From NCBI GenBank assembly GCA_009733775.1, contig WOGZ01000038.1, positions 1 through 64,000 of the forward strand: a DNA stretch of 64,000 nt, given 5' to 3'. Position 1 is the stretch's first letter. Each line of letters opens with the position of its first letter. The notes beneath the pieces are model-generated. The model worked only from the letters and a program-made list of their open reading frames with translations. It had not been told where the DNA came from and did not search any database. Below, in pieces: positions 53,947 through 64,000 of the stretch. The translations under genes and the position numbers were made by a program. The stretch is from Alectoria sarmentosa. Its lineage: Eukaryota > Ascomycota > Lecanoromycetes > Lecanorales > Parmeliaceae.

Positions 53947-55851
53947 CTATGAGCCAAGGCGCCTGCCCTTTCCTGCACCAGAGGAACTAGACACCATTAT
54001 CAGTGATCGTATTACCCAAGTAACAATTCAAATGGCTTACACGCTGATCCTTCTGGCAACCTGTGCCAAGCCTGTATCATTATCCGCCTCATTGTTCGCT
54101 CTTTGCAATGCCTGCTTCCGGTCTTCCATACTCTTTCTCGAGACCTCATCATGACTAGGAGGTAGTCTCTCGTTCTGCAGATCCACCTTTCTCGCATCTT
54201 CAAAGTTGTGGATGGCTTGCTTGATACCCTCGGCACCCAGCATCAGTGTACCGGCAGGCAGCTTGCCGCCAGAAGCTGTCTTGAGCTCCGTAACCCTCTC
54301 AGACTCTTCACGAAGGACCTGGAATACACGAGACAGACGACCGATGGCGAGGATCTTGTTCTTGATCGCTCTTCGTTTGGCATCGGCGGTTTCAGTATCT
54401 CTTTCTACAGGCGGCGAAGCGGGTGCGGAGACAGTGGATGGGGTAGTATCCTCTTCCAGTTCCTCTTTCGAGCACGTATTCAATATTGCCATCAGCATAT
54501 CCGTAATTTTTTCGCCAACGAAGGGTAGGGACCAGGTGAAGACATCCATAAAATTCGGTAGCCAGTAAGGATGCGGCGTGCAATTGAATTGTCGAATGTT
54601 CATAACGTTGTTCTCATACTTGAGTACAGCCGCCTTGTTGTTGTATACATCGAGGTAGTTGGGTGCGCTGAAGATGGTCATGACACTAGGGAAGCCTGTC
54701 GTCCTCGTCTTTCTGTACATCCGGTACCCAGCATCTTGAGCCTCGTGCGCGCGAATGACGGACAGCAAGTTGTTCTTCTCCAGGAAGGCGCATGCGGCAG
54801 GGTATGAGAAGAAGTAGGAGCACCCTCGGACATGGTTGTGGACGAAGAATTCTGAAGTCTTCTCCTGGCCAAATTCTTCGAGTGGATCTGCCCAGAGAAT
54901 GTCACACATCAGGCCATGGGTGGGAGGCTCACGGAATCGATCAATCTGAATTCGTCAGCGACAGCGCGTCCCTACGACGCTGGTGCAGCTTACCCCTTTG
55001 AGATCGTCCAAGGTATGTAGCTCAGGGCTCAGCCCTCCATGTATACACAAAAATTGTTTGTTCATGATCGCAGCAAGGGGTAATGCGCAGAAAGAATCCA
55101 TGCATGCCTCGTAGATCCTCTCGGAGTACTTGTGTTTGCACTCAAGCTTGAATGTGAAATAGTCCGTTAAATGCCTGCACTCGTGATTCCCTCGAAGCAG
55201 CCACAGAGTATTAGGGTACCATATCTTCAATGACCAAAGATACAAGACGCACTTTCGAATTTGTCAGCTCGAGTTCCTTGATCTGGATTTGCTCTGCTCC
55301 TTAATTGCAGTTGTAGTACTCACTTCGATACTGAAATATCCTCTGTCCACATAGTCTCCCAGAAACAGATATCGAGTTTCCGCTGGATCACCTCCGACTT
55401 CGAAGAGTTTCATCAAATCAAAGTACTGTCCGTGGACATCACCGCAGACCGTGATCGGCGCATCCATCTCCAACAGATTAGGCTCGCTCTTGAGGACCTC
55501 TGTCCCCAATTGTATAATCCATAGCGCTTGCTCTTCAGTCAACCGACCCTCGCGATAGAAGTGCTGTTTGAGGAATTGGAGATTGGGCTTGTTGCGATCA
55601 TGTGGAGATCGGAATTGCTCTTCTGTGGGTGGGTTGAAAGCGGGCGCTTGGACATCTACATTACGAATTTAGTAAGGGTGATTACTTTCCCCGTGTGACT
55701 CAAAGATACCTTTGCAGACTCGCTCTTGTGTGCTGACCTGTTGACCATCTTCCATGGTATGCAATGTGAAATCTATCTCCGGTACAGGCTTCTTGTGCTC
55801 CATGGCGCGGGCGGCGACTTCGAAGTTATTCTTAGGGGTATTGCCGTCCAT
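53947..55851 (-). CDS. cnaA: Calcineurin catalytic subunit A (558 aa, 5 exons)
   Basis: Model: complement of 53947-53986, 54041-54945, 54994-55251, 55324-55655 and 55710-55851; introns of 54, 48, 72 and 54 nt. It is the Ca2+/calmodulin-activated protein phosphatase 2B that dephosphorylates Crz1/NFAT-type factors, and the target of FK506 and cyclosporin complexes. Metallophosphatase motifs: GDVHG (119-123), GDYVDRG (147-153), RGNHE (178-182). A calcineurin-B-binding helix is followed by the Ser/Pro-rich insert typical of filamentous fungi (about 412-426, TPSTVSAPASPP), then the calmodulin-binding helix (434-458, RRAIKNKILAIGRLSRVFQ) and autoinhibitory region. The final exon is only 40 nt and replaces a premature stop with VSSGAGKGRRLGS. 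The start is the first ATG after an in-frame stop. Confidence 0.95.
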
Positions 55852-56618
55852 CTTTTCGAGTTGAGCCAAAACCAAAGGATGCAAATCAGTTGTCTTGGAC
55901 AGCGGCGGGGTTCGCTGAGCGCCACTGCGAACGGTGCTTGACCGTTTGTCAATCAGGATAGCGACAGGTCACAAAGACGATGGCGGAGAAGGTTTGATTG
56001 CTCTATGGCCTGGCTGTCATACTCGGTTCACACTGGACGGCGTGTATTGCTGTCAGGCACGTGTGGCTGGTGCTTCGGTAGTTGTACTGAGGTAAATTGG
56101 GGTATCTACGAGCGCACGCGCTGTCAAAAGGTGGGGGTTTGTCAGGGAAAGGGGGCAAATTAAAGAGCACAAGCGCAAGCAGGCCGGATATTGCACCTTT
56201 ACGTCAGAGCTGGTCAATTCGTCTAGGCAAAAATTTGCCTGAATGTTTCGAGTGTGAGGCTGAAAGGAGTTTGTGCAAGTGGGAGGGATCCTGCTTCAAG
56301 GCCTTTAAGGCGGCCAAGGGCGGTTAAATCTCCGCCAAGCATCCGCGGGGCTTAGCGCAAGCCCTACGACGCTACGATGCAGTAAGATGGTCCCCTCGGT
56401 CGAGATGCAACGTTCGAGGCCTCGTCAGTTCAACGCCCTCCGTCTGCACACCACGTAAAAGGGTCATTCCCAGTGGAAGTTCAAACCGAGAAAGCGCTTC
56501 GTTAGAGCTCGATCCTGCCAATAACGAGTCCGCTCAAGTGGTCGACGGATTTATCGGCGAGCCTTTGTGAACATTGTAGTGTCTTCGAACATTGTGGGAT
56601 TTGATATCAACAGCGAGC
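55852..56618. promoter_or_regulatory. Divergent promoter region, calcineurin and the 182-aa gene
   Basis: 767 bp between two divergent starts, no gene. Pyrimidine/purine patches only. Confidence 0.4.
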
Positions 56619-57220
56619 ATGTACAACAGCAGTAAGCTCTCATCTGGAATCCTACCATTCAATTTGCCACTAATACTCCAACAGGATCCCACCCCCTTCT
56701 CGCCCAGGTTCCCCTGACCTTCTCCCCCTTCATCTCCCTCCTCACCCCCCCAACCCTCCCCTACACATACCAGTCTCTCCCCTCCAAGCTTCCATCCTCC
56801 TCAACCGCCGATTCAGCAGGTACTGAGCGCGAAAAATACGTCGTCTCACCCTCCGGGCACGCCGCATCACCAGAGGATATCATCGCCTCGTGCCAGGCAT
56901 TACAAGAACAAATACAAAAAGCTCAAGAGGATGCCGAGCAAACAATCAAGGACTGGGAGAAGAGCTTGAGGGAGCAGGAGTTGGCTGAGAAAAGGAGGGT
57001 GGCGCCAGGATGGTTGGATAGGGAGGAGAAGATCCTGGAACCCAAAAGAGGGAGTCCTGGCGGATCAGCCACGCCGAGTATTGCACAGATTCAGAGTGCC
57101 AGTATTATGGATCAGCTGGATGAAAGGCCGCAGGGTTCGAGCCAGACTACAACAGGTCCAGATCCTGGCGGAGATGAGCTTGACAGGGCGTTTGGGGGGC
57201 TGGGTCTCCAGAATGGATGA
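56619..57220 (+). CDS. Small conserved-looking coiled-coil protein (182 aa, 2 exons)
   Basis: Model: 56619-56631 and 56685-57220. The first exon codes only for MYNS plus one base; the 53-nt intron (GTAAGC, branch CTAAT, acceptor CAACAG) joins to RSHPLLAQVPLTFSPF. The middle is a helix with heptads (EDIIASCQALQEQIQKAQED), then WEKSLREQELAEKRRVAPGW and a disordered Gly/Ser-rich tail ending DRAFGGLGLQNG. The protein looks conserved across ascomycetes but I cannot name it. It is divergent from calcineurin. Confidence 0.65.
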
Positions 57221-57633
57221 AATGACTCCCCTCAATGCGGAATAGCATCACAACTGAAGCGTCGACGAAAGCCAAGGTCCGAGTTTGGGCAGCAAGAGAT
57301 TGAGCCCGTAGGTTATCCTAGGTAGCAGGCCCTGAGGCCTGGATGCGGCTGGATCGAGTCATAAAGCTGCAAGCTGAGCCGCGATGAGGCAGGGAATAGG
57401 GAGGAGCGAGCGCGTATATTGAAAACGCGAAAGCAGTCAAGATTGGTTGGGGTACAAATTGCAAAGTCAAGATTGACGATCATGTGCAATTCTGAATAGC
57501 TATCTACAGCCATCTACAATTCCATATCCTGGTGCGAGCGCGCCATCAGAAGCGCCACATGCTGGGTATTCATATGTCATGTCCAAGCTAATCAATGTGG
57601 CTCACCTTTCTCATTCTCACGTCACCGCATCCA
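57221..57633. other. Convergent intergenic region
   Basis: 413 bp, no gene or repeat seen. Confidence 0.4.
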
Positions 57634-59546
57634 TCATCCCCAAATAGCATCCTTTCCCCTCCCTCCACCTCCCACAGCTGGCGGCGTCATCAGCACATAA
57701 TCCCAGCTTTCGATCCCATCAACGAAGAGCTTAAACCGCAACAATCCCTGCTCCCCACCCACCACCTCCAATTCTACAGCCCCAAACTTGCTATTGCCAT
57801 CAGGAGCGTACTTTATACACACTTCTTCAATATCATCTTCGCCCGAAACCTCCCAGTAGCTCCTCACAGGCAAATAGAACATACTCAACGGGCTCGTGCT
57901 GAACTCATGCACGGTAGCGCTGATGGGCCATTTACCGTCCTTTGGTGGCGGGAAAGCAGTCGCTGCGAACTCGTGACGATCGCCGCTGAGGACTACGACC
58001 CCAATGCCATCGCCGCGGAGACCGACGTCCCACATGGCTTCGAGGATGATCCTGCGCTCATGAAGGTAATTGGCCCATGTGTCTGCAGAATTGAGACGCC
58101 AATTGCGGGTGAAAGGAATGGATGAAATGACGAACTTCCATTTGACACCTTCAGGTTCATCGCGCTTGAGGAAGGTAAGGAGGGAAGAGAGCTGGGTGGC
58201 GCCGAGCATAGTTTTGTTGGGAGAGCGAGCGAGTGCTGGGTATTCGGGGGAGCGATGGCGCCGGGTGTCCATTAGAAAGAAGGAGGCTGGGCCTTGGGTG
58301 AATTGGAAGTAAGAGGCGTTGGGAAGAGCAGGAGGTGGGTTGAGAGACGAGTGGTAGATATTCCATGGATCCGTTGCCGCTGCAAAAGGATCAGCAGTTT
58401 GCTGATCCCAATCGTTAGCGATCTCGTGGTCATCGATGACGTGTAGCCATGGTAGGGAGTCGGAGACAGCAGGCCAGTCAGGAGAAGAGTAGACTTGGCG
58501 GTACTCCCGACGATAGGTTTCTACATCTTTACCGAACCGGTGAGGAACGTCGATGTAGATGAAATCGCCTAGGAAGAGCATGAATGAGGCGTGCAGTTCC
58601 GGAATCCGTTTCGCCAAGTGCTTCATGCCAGGAATGGTGAGTGGGTGAGAAAACGGGTTATAGGGGAATCGTGACTTGATGCAGCTGGATGTTAGAAACG
58701 TGAATTTCCCGCGAACAGTATTTATTTGGCCAACGGGAGAAGCAGTCGTGAAGAAGCCGGTGTGGTTGTTGGACACCGCATACTGGTAACTGGTCAATGG
58801 TCGGAGCTTCGTGAGAGTGAAAGACGTAGTGAAGTCCGCTTCCTTTGACAGCCAGTAAACCTGCCCAGCGGACTTCCACGCATCGTCCACCCCCGACCCT
58901 GGTGTTCCCCTGTAGGAGAAGTAGATAGGCATCTGAGCAACGTCCGGCTCTCTAACGAGTATCTTGGCGCTGGTATCAGATACGAAGCCGACTCTGGTAA
59001 ACGACAGTTCATGGCTTTGATAAAGTATCGGTCCACGATACACAACATCAATCACGCCCAGCACCAGCGAGACATTGATAGCCAGGGTAGCCAAACTCCA
59101 TATAACGCTCTTTGGGCTAGGCAGTCCTAGTGATAATGTTCGTAAGACATGTGCGCCATTCTCTACCCATTTCACGTGCGGGTCTTTGCTCGTGTAGAGG
59201 CTCCCGTTGATTTTGACCTCAATCATACTCTTTGACTTGCTCTTGCCTCCTCCATTCGAACGAATTGGCTGTAGCTCACGTTTCTCATCCTCTAAGTTTC
59301 CCGATTGCGCTCCAGCAGGACGTCTGGTAGAGGTTGGGGCAATCATGAACGAAGTGAAGTAGATCAGTGCTAACGTGTAGATGATAGGGGGGAACTGGTG
59401 TCCAGGTATCTATGGATGACATGTTAGCTAGCAGCTAGGTCTGCGGAGGACAATTCAAGGATAGCTACCCATCGTAGAAAGATGTAGGCAAGAACACGGA
59501 TGGCCGTGGAGCTGAGGATAGCGACGATGGCAGCGTAGGAAATCAT
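57634..59546 (-). CDS. Membrane-anchored PhoD-like phosphatase (617 aa, 2 exons)
   Basis: Model: complement of 57634-59409 and 59469-59546. A 59-nt intron (GTAGCT...CATAG) joins YIFLRW to IPGHQFPP in frame; without exon 1 the protein would lose its first membrane segment. Hydrophobic helices lie at about 4-22, 33-50 and 128-147. The luminal or extracellular domain has PhoD motifs: FLGDFIYID (G307 D308), DDHEIANDWD (352-361) and SGDRHEF (501-507), which bind the metal centre of phosphodiesterase/alkaline phosphatase PhoD enzymes. Substrate not predictable; fungal members are uncharacterised membrane phosphatases. Confidence 0.85.
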
Positions 59547-59908
59547 TCTGTGAGAGGCTTGACGGTCCGTATTCTACGGCCGTCTAGGATGGTCACGATG
59601 TCATAACGACTGTAGAGTAGTGTTTGACTGTTAGTCGAGAGACATAATGAGGTTGAAATGAGGGAAAGAGATTGACAAGTATAAATGTTTCGTGTGAATC
59701 GATCATCTTGCAAGCGGGCATCCCAAAATCCCGCAGGAAAGCACGTTTCGATGAGACATATGTTGTTATCAAAGGCCGCATGAAGTCATGAATTAGGGAA
59801 GATTGGTAGTCAGATGCTTAGAAATTTACAGCATAGCTCTAATGATGCGTTTTAGGGGTATCAACTTGAGCAGCTACCCAAAGCACTCCTCTCCAAATAT
59901 CCACTATG
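59547..59908. other. Intergenic, nothing recognised
   Basis: 362 bp between the PhoD-like start and the cysteinyl-tRNA synthetase stop. No gene. Confidence 0.4.
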
Positions 59909-62900
59909 CTACTTCCTTTGCGTCTCCGTCCATGCCTCGTGCAACTTCTTCTGCCTCTCCCAGTCCTTCTGCAACTTCTTCTTTCTGCTCTTGGTGATCT
60001 CTCCTCCCTCCTTGTCCTTTGTCGGCAGCCCATCATCATCCCAAGCAGAGAATTCCTCGGTTCGGAACATGTCCTTATGATCCAACCGACCTTTGTCTAA
60101 CTTGGCCGCTACCTCCTTTTCTCGCTCCTCCTTTGCCTTCTGCTTAAGCCGCTCTCGTTCCTCTCTCTCTTGCCTCGCCGCTCGTAACTCCCTCGTGACA
60201 GGTCTGATCAAGGCTGGCTCGCCGTCCCTATCTTCAAGATAGACGTCCTGGTTCCAAAGGGCCACATCGCGAATTTGATCAGACAGCTGGAGGACGTCGC
60301 TGGCAAAAGCTTTCGCATTCTTTGACGCATCTATATTCGCGAGGTCTCGATTGAAACTTTCCAAGATCTCGACAAAAGGAGCAGAAACGCTCTCTTGTGC
60401 CTTCAAGAAATTTTGGGGAGGACCAGGATGTGATATTGGAGTCAGATCTTGCAGGGATAAAGTCTGTGATTTTGCTTTTTCACGCAATTCGTCGCGCTTT
60501 CGAGACAGCACGGTGAGTATTGGTTTTGCGTGTTCCGGTACACCCACCCCAGTCCAGCCAATCGTGCTGGAGGTCCCAGGAGTATCACCGTTGAGACCAA
60601 AGATGTTGACCATGGAGGTGACCCAAGTTGCTATGCTCAGAGCAGCCGAAGGCGACACTTCTTTTTCGGAGTTGTACGTAGAGATCAGCTTGGAGATGAC
60701 TTCCATCACTTTGGGAGTATGGAAAGAATCTTTGAGCGCTTTATCAGCGCCGCGCTTGGCCTCTTCTAAAGCGTCGGTGAGGCTGTTCTCTGCCTTCCCA
60801 CCATCGACTTGACGGCTGCTCTCCAGAACGTCGTTGACCTTGATGAAGAAGTTCTGGAAAGTATCAACTAATGCAATTTTAGGGTAATAATTCGAACTCA
60901 CATTCACAGACTCCTCCCACACGGCCGCCTCCTTTTTGATTGAATCCGTGATCTCGATTCCTCCACTCCAACCGCCCTGCAGGAATATGATCCGGAGATT
61001 TCTAGCAGTATAGTCGCCGCTACTGAGCGCCTGCCTTATCGTTTGGAAGTTCTTCAAAGATTTCTAAAGACTCTCGACGTAAGCTCGGATCAGATACTGG
61101 CGATTGGAAAAACTACTCACGGACATCTTTGACCCTTTGATAGACAGATGGCCTGGATTACAAATTAATTAAAGCCCTCATTTCAAATTCAGAAAACAGC
61201 AATCGACATGATAACAAAGCGTGCTAATGAGATCCGCCGGCAAGGTCCCCTTACCCATGTGAACAAAATATTGTACCCACTGCGATTGGTGCTCATGGGT
61301 CTTGTCGTACCAGTAAGCCTCGGACTGCGCAATTTCGTTGTCGTGATGAGGGAACGCAAGGTCAATTCCCCCAGAATCTTCACGCGCTCGAAGTCAGCGT
61401 AACTTCTCAGATGAATATTGCGCTGAAGATTGAAGACATATCACCTGGAGCGGCCTTACGAATATCAAATTGGCTCCCAAAGTTTTCTGAAGCCATCGCA
61501 GAGCACTCAATGTGCCAACCAGGTCTTCCTGGACCCCATGGGCTGTCCCAACTTGGTTCACCCGGCTTGGAAGATTTCCAAAGCGCGAAGTCCTTCAGGA
61601 TTTTCGAGTCAGCGTTCCCATCTAGAAGCAGTCTTTGATTCCGGAGATAGGCCCGGAGAGTACAAGACTCCCGGATCATGTCTTGTAAATCCAAATTCTA
61701 GTCAAATAAGGAAAGAATGGCGGCAGTGAGTGGCTTACGGCTGGAGACCTTTTCTCCGAGGCTGCTTTACTTAGGGATCCTTCGCCCTCGCTCTGACGAG
61801 CGGCGTCATTCCTACTAGAAGGCTCTAAGCGCGCATAATTATTTCCCGCACTCTCAAACGCTTTAATGTCGAAGTAAACAGAACCACCAATCTCATACGC
61901 AAATGAATTCCTTTGAATCTGTTGAACAAAGTCTCGCTTCATGTTTTTGCGTCAGTAAATTCAAATTCCTTTCAAGATGAAGAGTTGAGCCATAAGACAA
62001 ATGCAGGGGTGACTATATTCCCGCAACGTGTCTTACGACTCAAATCAGGGATAAGATTTGCAGACGAAGGACTGGGAACGTTGCTTACGATTTGGGATAT
62101 ATACTCTGTTACCCTAGTAATCTTGTCTGGTGGTAAAACATTGACTGTACTCATATCGTCGTTGAATCGACCCTCATATTTTTCTGTAAGCTTGGTAAAC
62201 ACCGATTGCTGAACGACGGAACTCCCGTACAGTCCATCGAGAAAAGGCATCAGGATATCGTCGAGGTCACTGAGATTCTCAGGGGAAACCTCTTTACTTG
62301 TCTCCATCAAGTCTATTGCGCTCGATGCCCCACTCACAGTTTTGACATGCATCTTGACTTTGGCTTCTTTGTCTCCCGGAATGGTCCCTACTTCCAGCGG
62401 ACCTCCATCGAGCACCGCCGAATAGCACTTCCTTGATTCCGCGTAAATTCTTTTTGGAGATGTCGTTTCCGGTATTCTAGGCAGATTTTTCTCTAAGTAG
62501 GCCTTCAACGCTGCGATTCTTACTCCTTTTGGATCCTCTGCAACTTTCAAACGGCGATTTTCGAACTCCTCCAGCAGATACCGTTGACGGCCGCGTACTT
62601 GATTAGGATTTCGGAATCAGTATTGCATGTTCAAGGGAGTACATTGAACCTTGGAACAAGGTTCTTCTAAGATTCAATAGTTGGTCCAAAAGAGGAAACG
62701 TGGAATCGGCACATGCGTACCGATTATCTTGTCATCGACTGGAAACAAAACATTAGCAACGAGATGCATACCTGAACTCCCCTTCCTTACCATCGGTGAC
62801 ATTTTGTACTAGCTCAACATGGTAATTAAAATAGTCGCGCAGTATTCTCCGTATGATATCTTGGCTGACATAGTTGCGCAGGTGGCCTAGGTGCTGCACG

Positions 62901-63329
62901 ACGGTCCTGCTGAGTATACAGCGCTGACGGCATGCCTGGAAAACAATAGACTCACTGCATCATCATATGGCGTCACGCCTACCAATTTCATAAGATTAGA
63001 AGTCTTCTTGAAACAGGAATTTCTTCGATACACATACCGCATGCGTACCACTTGACCTTTCTATTTTCCCAATCTAGAGGCACAAATGGCTCCTTCTTCT
63101 TGGTCAGTGAGTTGTAGATTAATAGATTTGGCAATGCGGCATCAGGAGGAGCGGTAGGTTTCTGCCACATCGGCTGCTGTCGAGAAGCAGTAGCCATGAC
63201 TCGATTCAGAGATGTACTGTAGCTCGGTAGCGCTGGAGTGTGAGAGACCAAAGAAAATAGGAATACGTTATGGCTATGAAAGACTCGGGGGGCCCTTTGA
63301 GAAAAAGAGAAAGATTTGTAGAGAAACAT
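59909..63329 (-). CDS. Cysteinyl-tRNA synthetase, predicted dual cytosolic/mitochondrial (801 or 845 aa, 11 exons)
   Basis: Model: complement of 59909-60853, 60902-61063, 61121-61152, 61255-61377, 61460-61592, 61739-61936, 62089-62597, 62721-62738, 62791-62893, 62956-62978 and 63038-63197 (cytosolic ATG) or 63329 (upstream ATG). Ten introns of 48-152 nt, and two microexons of 23 and 18 nt. It charges tRNA-Cys with cysteine. Class I signature HLGHLRNY (HIGH), SKMSKSLKNF (KMSKS), zinc ligands in WYACG, HIEC and HSGGIDLAFPHHDNE. The 48-nt intron at 60854-60901 is frame-neutral and stop-free, so its retention would add 16 residues. The 44-residue upstream extension has Arg/Ser and no acidic residues, like a presequence. 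Confidence 0.92.
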
Positions 63330-63496
63330 ATGACTCGTGAGCTGAGTCAACAAAAGTCTGCAATGAGAAAGGGATTTACCTAAGTAGTTTCTCGGTAAGA
63401 GTACGGGAATTCCCGTGCCGCAAAGGTTCACGCTAAGCCTTACCCCACAAATATCGAGTTCTCGATCAAGTCTACATAACCAATGCATCAACCTTC
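63330..63496. promoter_or_regulatory. Bidirectional promoter of CysRS and TRM61
   Basis: Only 167 bp separate the upstream CysRS ATG (63329) and the TRM61 ATG (63497); 299 bp from the downstream CysRS ATG. No TATA box is clear. Confidence 0.5.
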
Positions 63497-64000
63497 ATGG
63501 CTATCTCCTCTTCACCCCAATATTCATCTTTTCTCCATTGCGGTCCAATCGCCGAAGCCGACGCCTTTGCTATCCTTCACCTAAAGCGGGACCTCCTCAT
63601 CCCCACCGTCCTCCGCTCCCATGACGAGCTAGATGAAGGCTATTCTGAAGGAAAGGTATCAAACACTCGTTTCGGTTCATTCCCACACAGCACCCTGATT
63701 GGCCTACCATGGGGCTCACAAGTTCGAGCTTCCACCGTCGACACTGGGTCGAGAGGACGCAAAGGCTGGGAAGGCAAAGGGAAGAAAAGGAAGAGGAATG
63801 AGGAAAGTCAGGGTCAGGGTGATACGGCTGGCGTGGAGAAGAAGCAGAACACCAAAGTAGAGAAAAAAGCGGCTGTAGAAGCAGCGACTGGATTTGTGCA
63901 TCTACTACCGCCAACGCCAGAGATATGGACCGCTTCCTTACCCCATCGGACTCAAGTTGTCTATACGCCTGATTACAGCTATATACTCCACCGACTTCGA
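63497..64000 (+). CDS. TRM61: tRNA (adenine58-N1)-methyltransferase catalytic subunit, 5' part
   Basis: The ATG at 63497 opens 168 codons that run off the right edge without a stop. It contains NTRFGSFPHSTLIGLPWGSQ, VHLLPPTPEIWTASLPHRTQ and VVYTPDYSYILHRLR, the N-terminal hallmarks of Trm61/Gcd14, which with Trm6 methylates A58 in the T-loop of tRNAs, including initiator tRNA, in the nucleus. The SAM-binding domain lies beyond the window. A Lys/Arg-rich insert (GKGKKRKRNEESQGQGD) sits between the conserved blocks and may carry the nuclear signal. No intron so far. Confidence 0.9.
   Translation, partial: MAISSSPQYSSFLHCGPIAEADAFAILHLKRDLLIPTVLRSHDELDEGYSEGKVSNTRFGSFPHSTLIGLPWGSQVRASTVDTGSRGRKGWEGKGKKRKRNEESQGQGDTAGVEKKQNTKVEKKAAVEAATGFVHLLPPTPEIWTASLPHRTQVVYTPDYSYILHRLR

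Overview
The window is nuclear DNA from a filamentous ascomycete (Pezizomycotina, most likely a dothideomycete; the class is inferred from gene style, not proved). The evidence is: many short introns (about 48-160 nt) with GTRNGY donors and CTNAC/CTGAC branch points; short intergenic gaps; fungal families (PDR-type ABC pump, GT69 mannosyltransferase, calcineurin A with a Ser/Pro-rich insert, ascomycete Mmc1-like protein); and an AT-rich block that looks mutated by RIP (repeat-induced point mutation).

Layout. 1-2280: AT-rich, gene-free block holding a complete but decayed 1.88-kb LTR element (141-bp LTRs, 5-bp target duplication; the LTRs differ only by transitions) and an 11-bp minisatellite. 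2.9-16 kb: accessory-looking zone with an ACMSD/6-methylsalicylate-decarboxylase-like amidohydrolase, two large unrecognised membrane/disordered or coiled-coil proteins (4522-6474 and 8857-13120), each followed by unusual repeat arrays, and a small secreted protein. 16-24 kb: GT69 mannosyltransferase, ankyrin/SEC-C protein, PRISE-like reductase, then about 1.9 kb of gene-free sequence. 23.3-35.6 kb: PDR pump, small membrane protein, oxidosqualene cyclase, a conserved basic/disordered protein, an SDR. 36.9-50 kb: hypothetical proteins mixed with housekeeping genes (pICln, mitochondrial bL19 and a head-to-head mitochondrial partner). 51-64 kb: housekeeping run of Mmc1-like protein, calcineurin A, a small coiled-coil protein, PhoD-like phosphatase, cysteinyl-tRNA synthetase, and the 5' part of TRM61 running off the right edge.

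How the genes work together. There is no single pathway cluster. Several neighbours are head-to-head on short shared promoters: GT69/SEC-C (304 bp), bL19m/mitochondrial protein (212 bp) and CysRS/TRM61 (about 170-300 bp). The last two join genes of related function (mitochondrial; tRNA biology).

Most unusual signal: five copies of a roughly 90-115-bp unit, two downstream of the 4522-6474 gene and three downstream of the 8857-13120 gene. Each has a hairpin whose arm sequences differ between copies while pairing is kept, then a conserved TAAGC...GAG.CAGTC core, then a second, nested hairpin. This compensatory pattern suggests a structured RNA or DNA element that I cannot match to a known class.

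Exon/intron structures were worked out by hand from splice signals and reading-frame continuity; every spliced model given closes in frame. No database search was possible.
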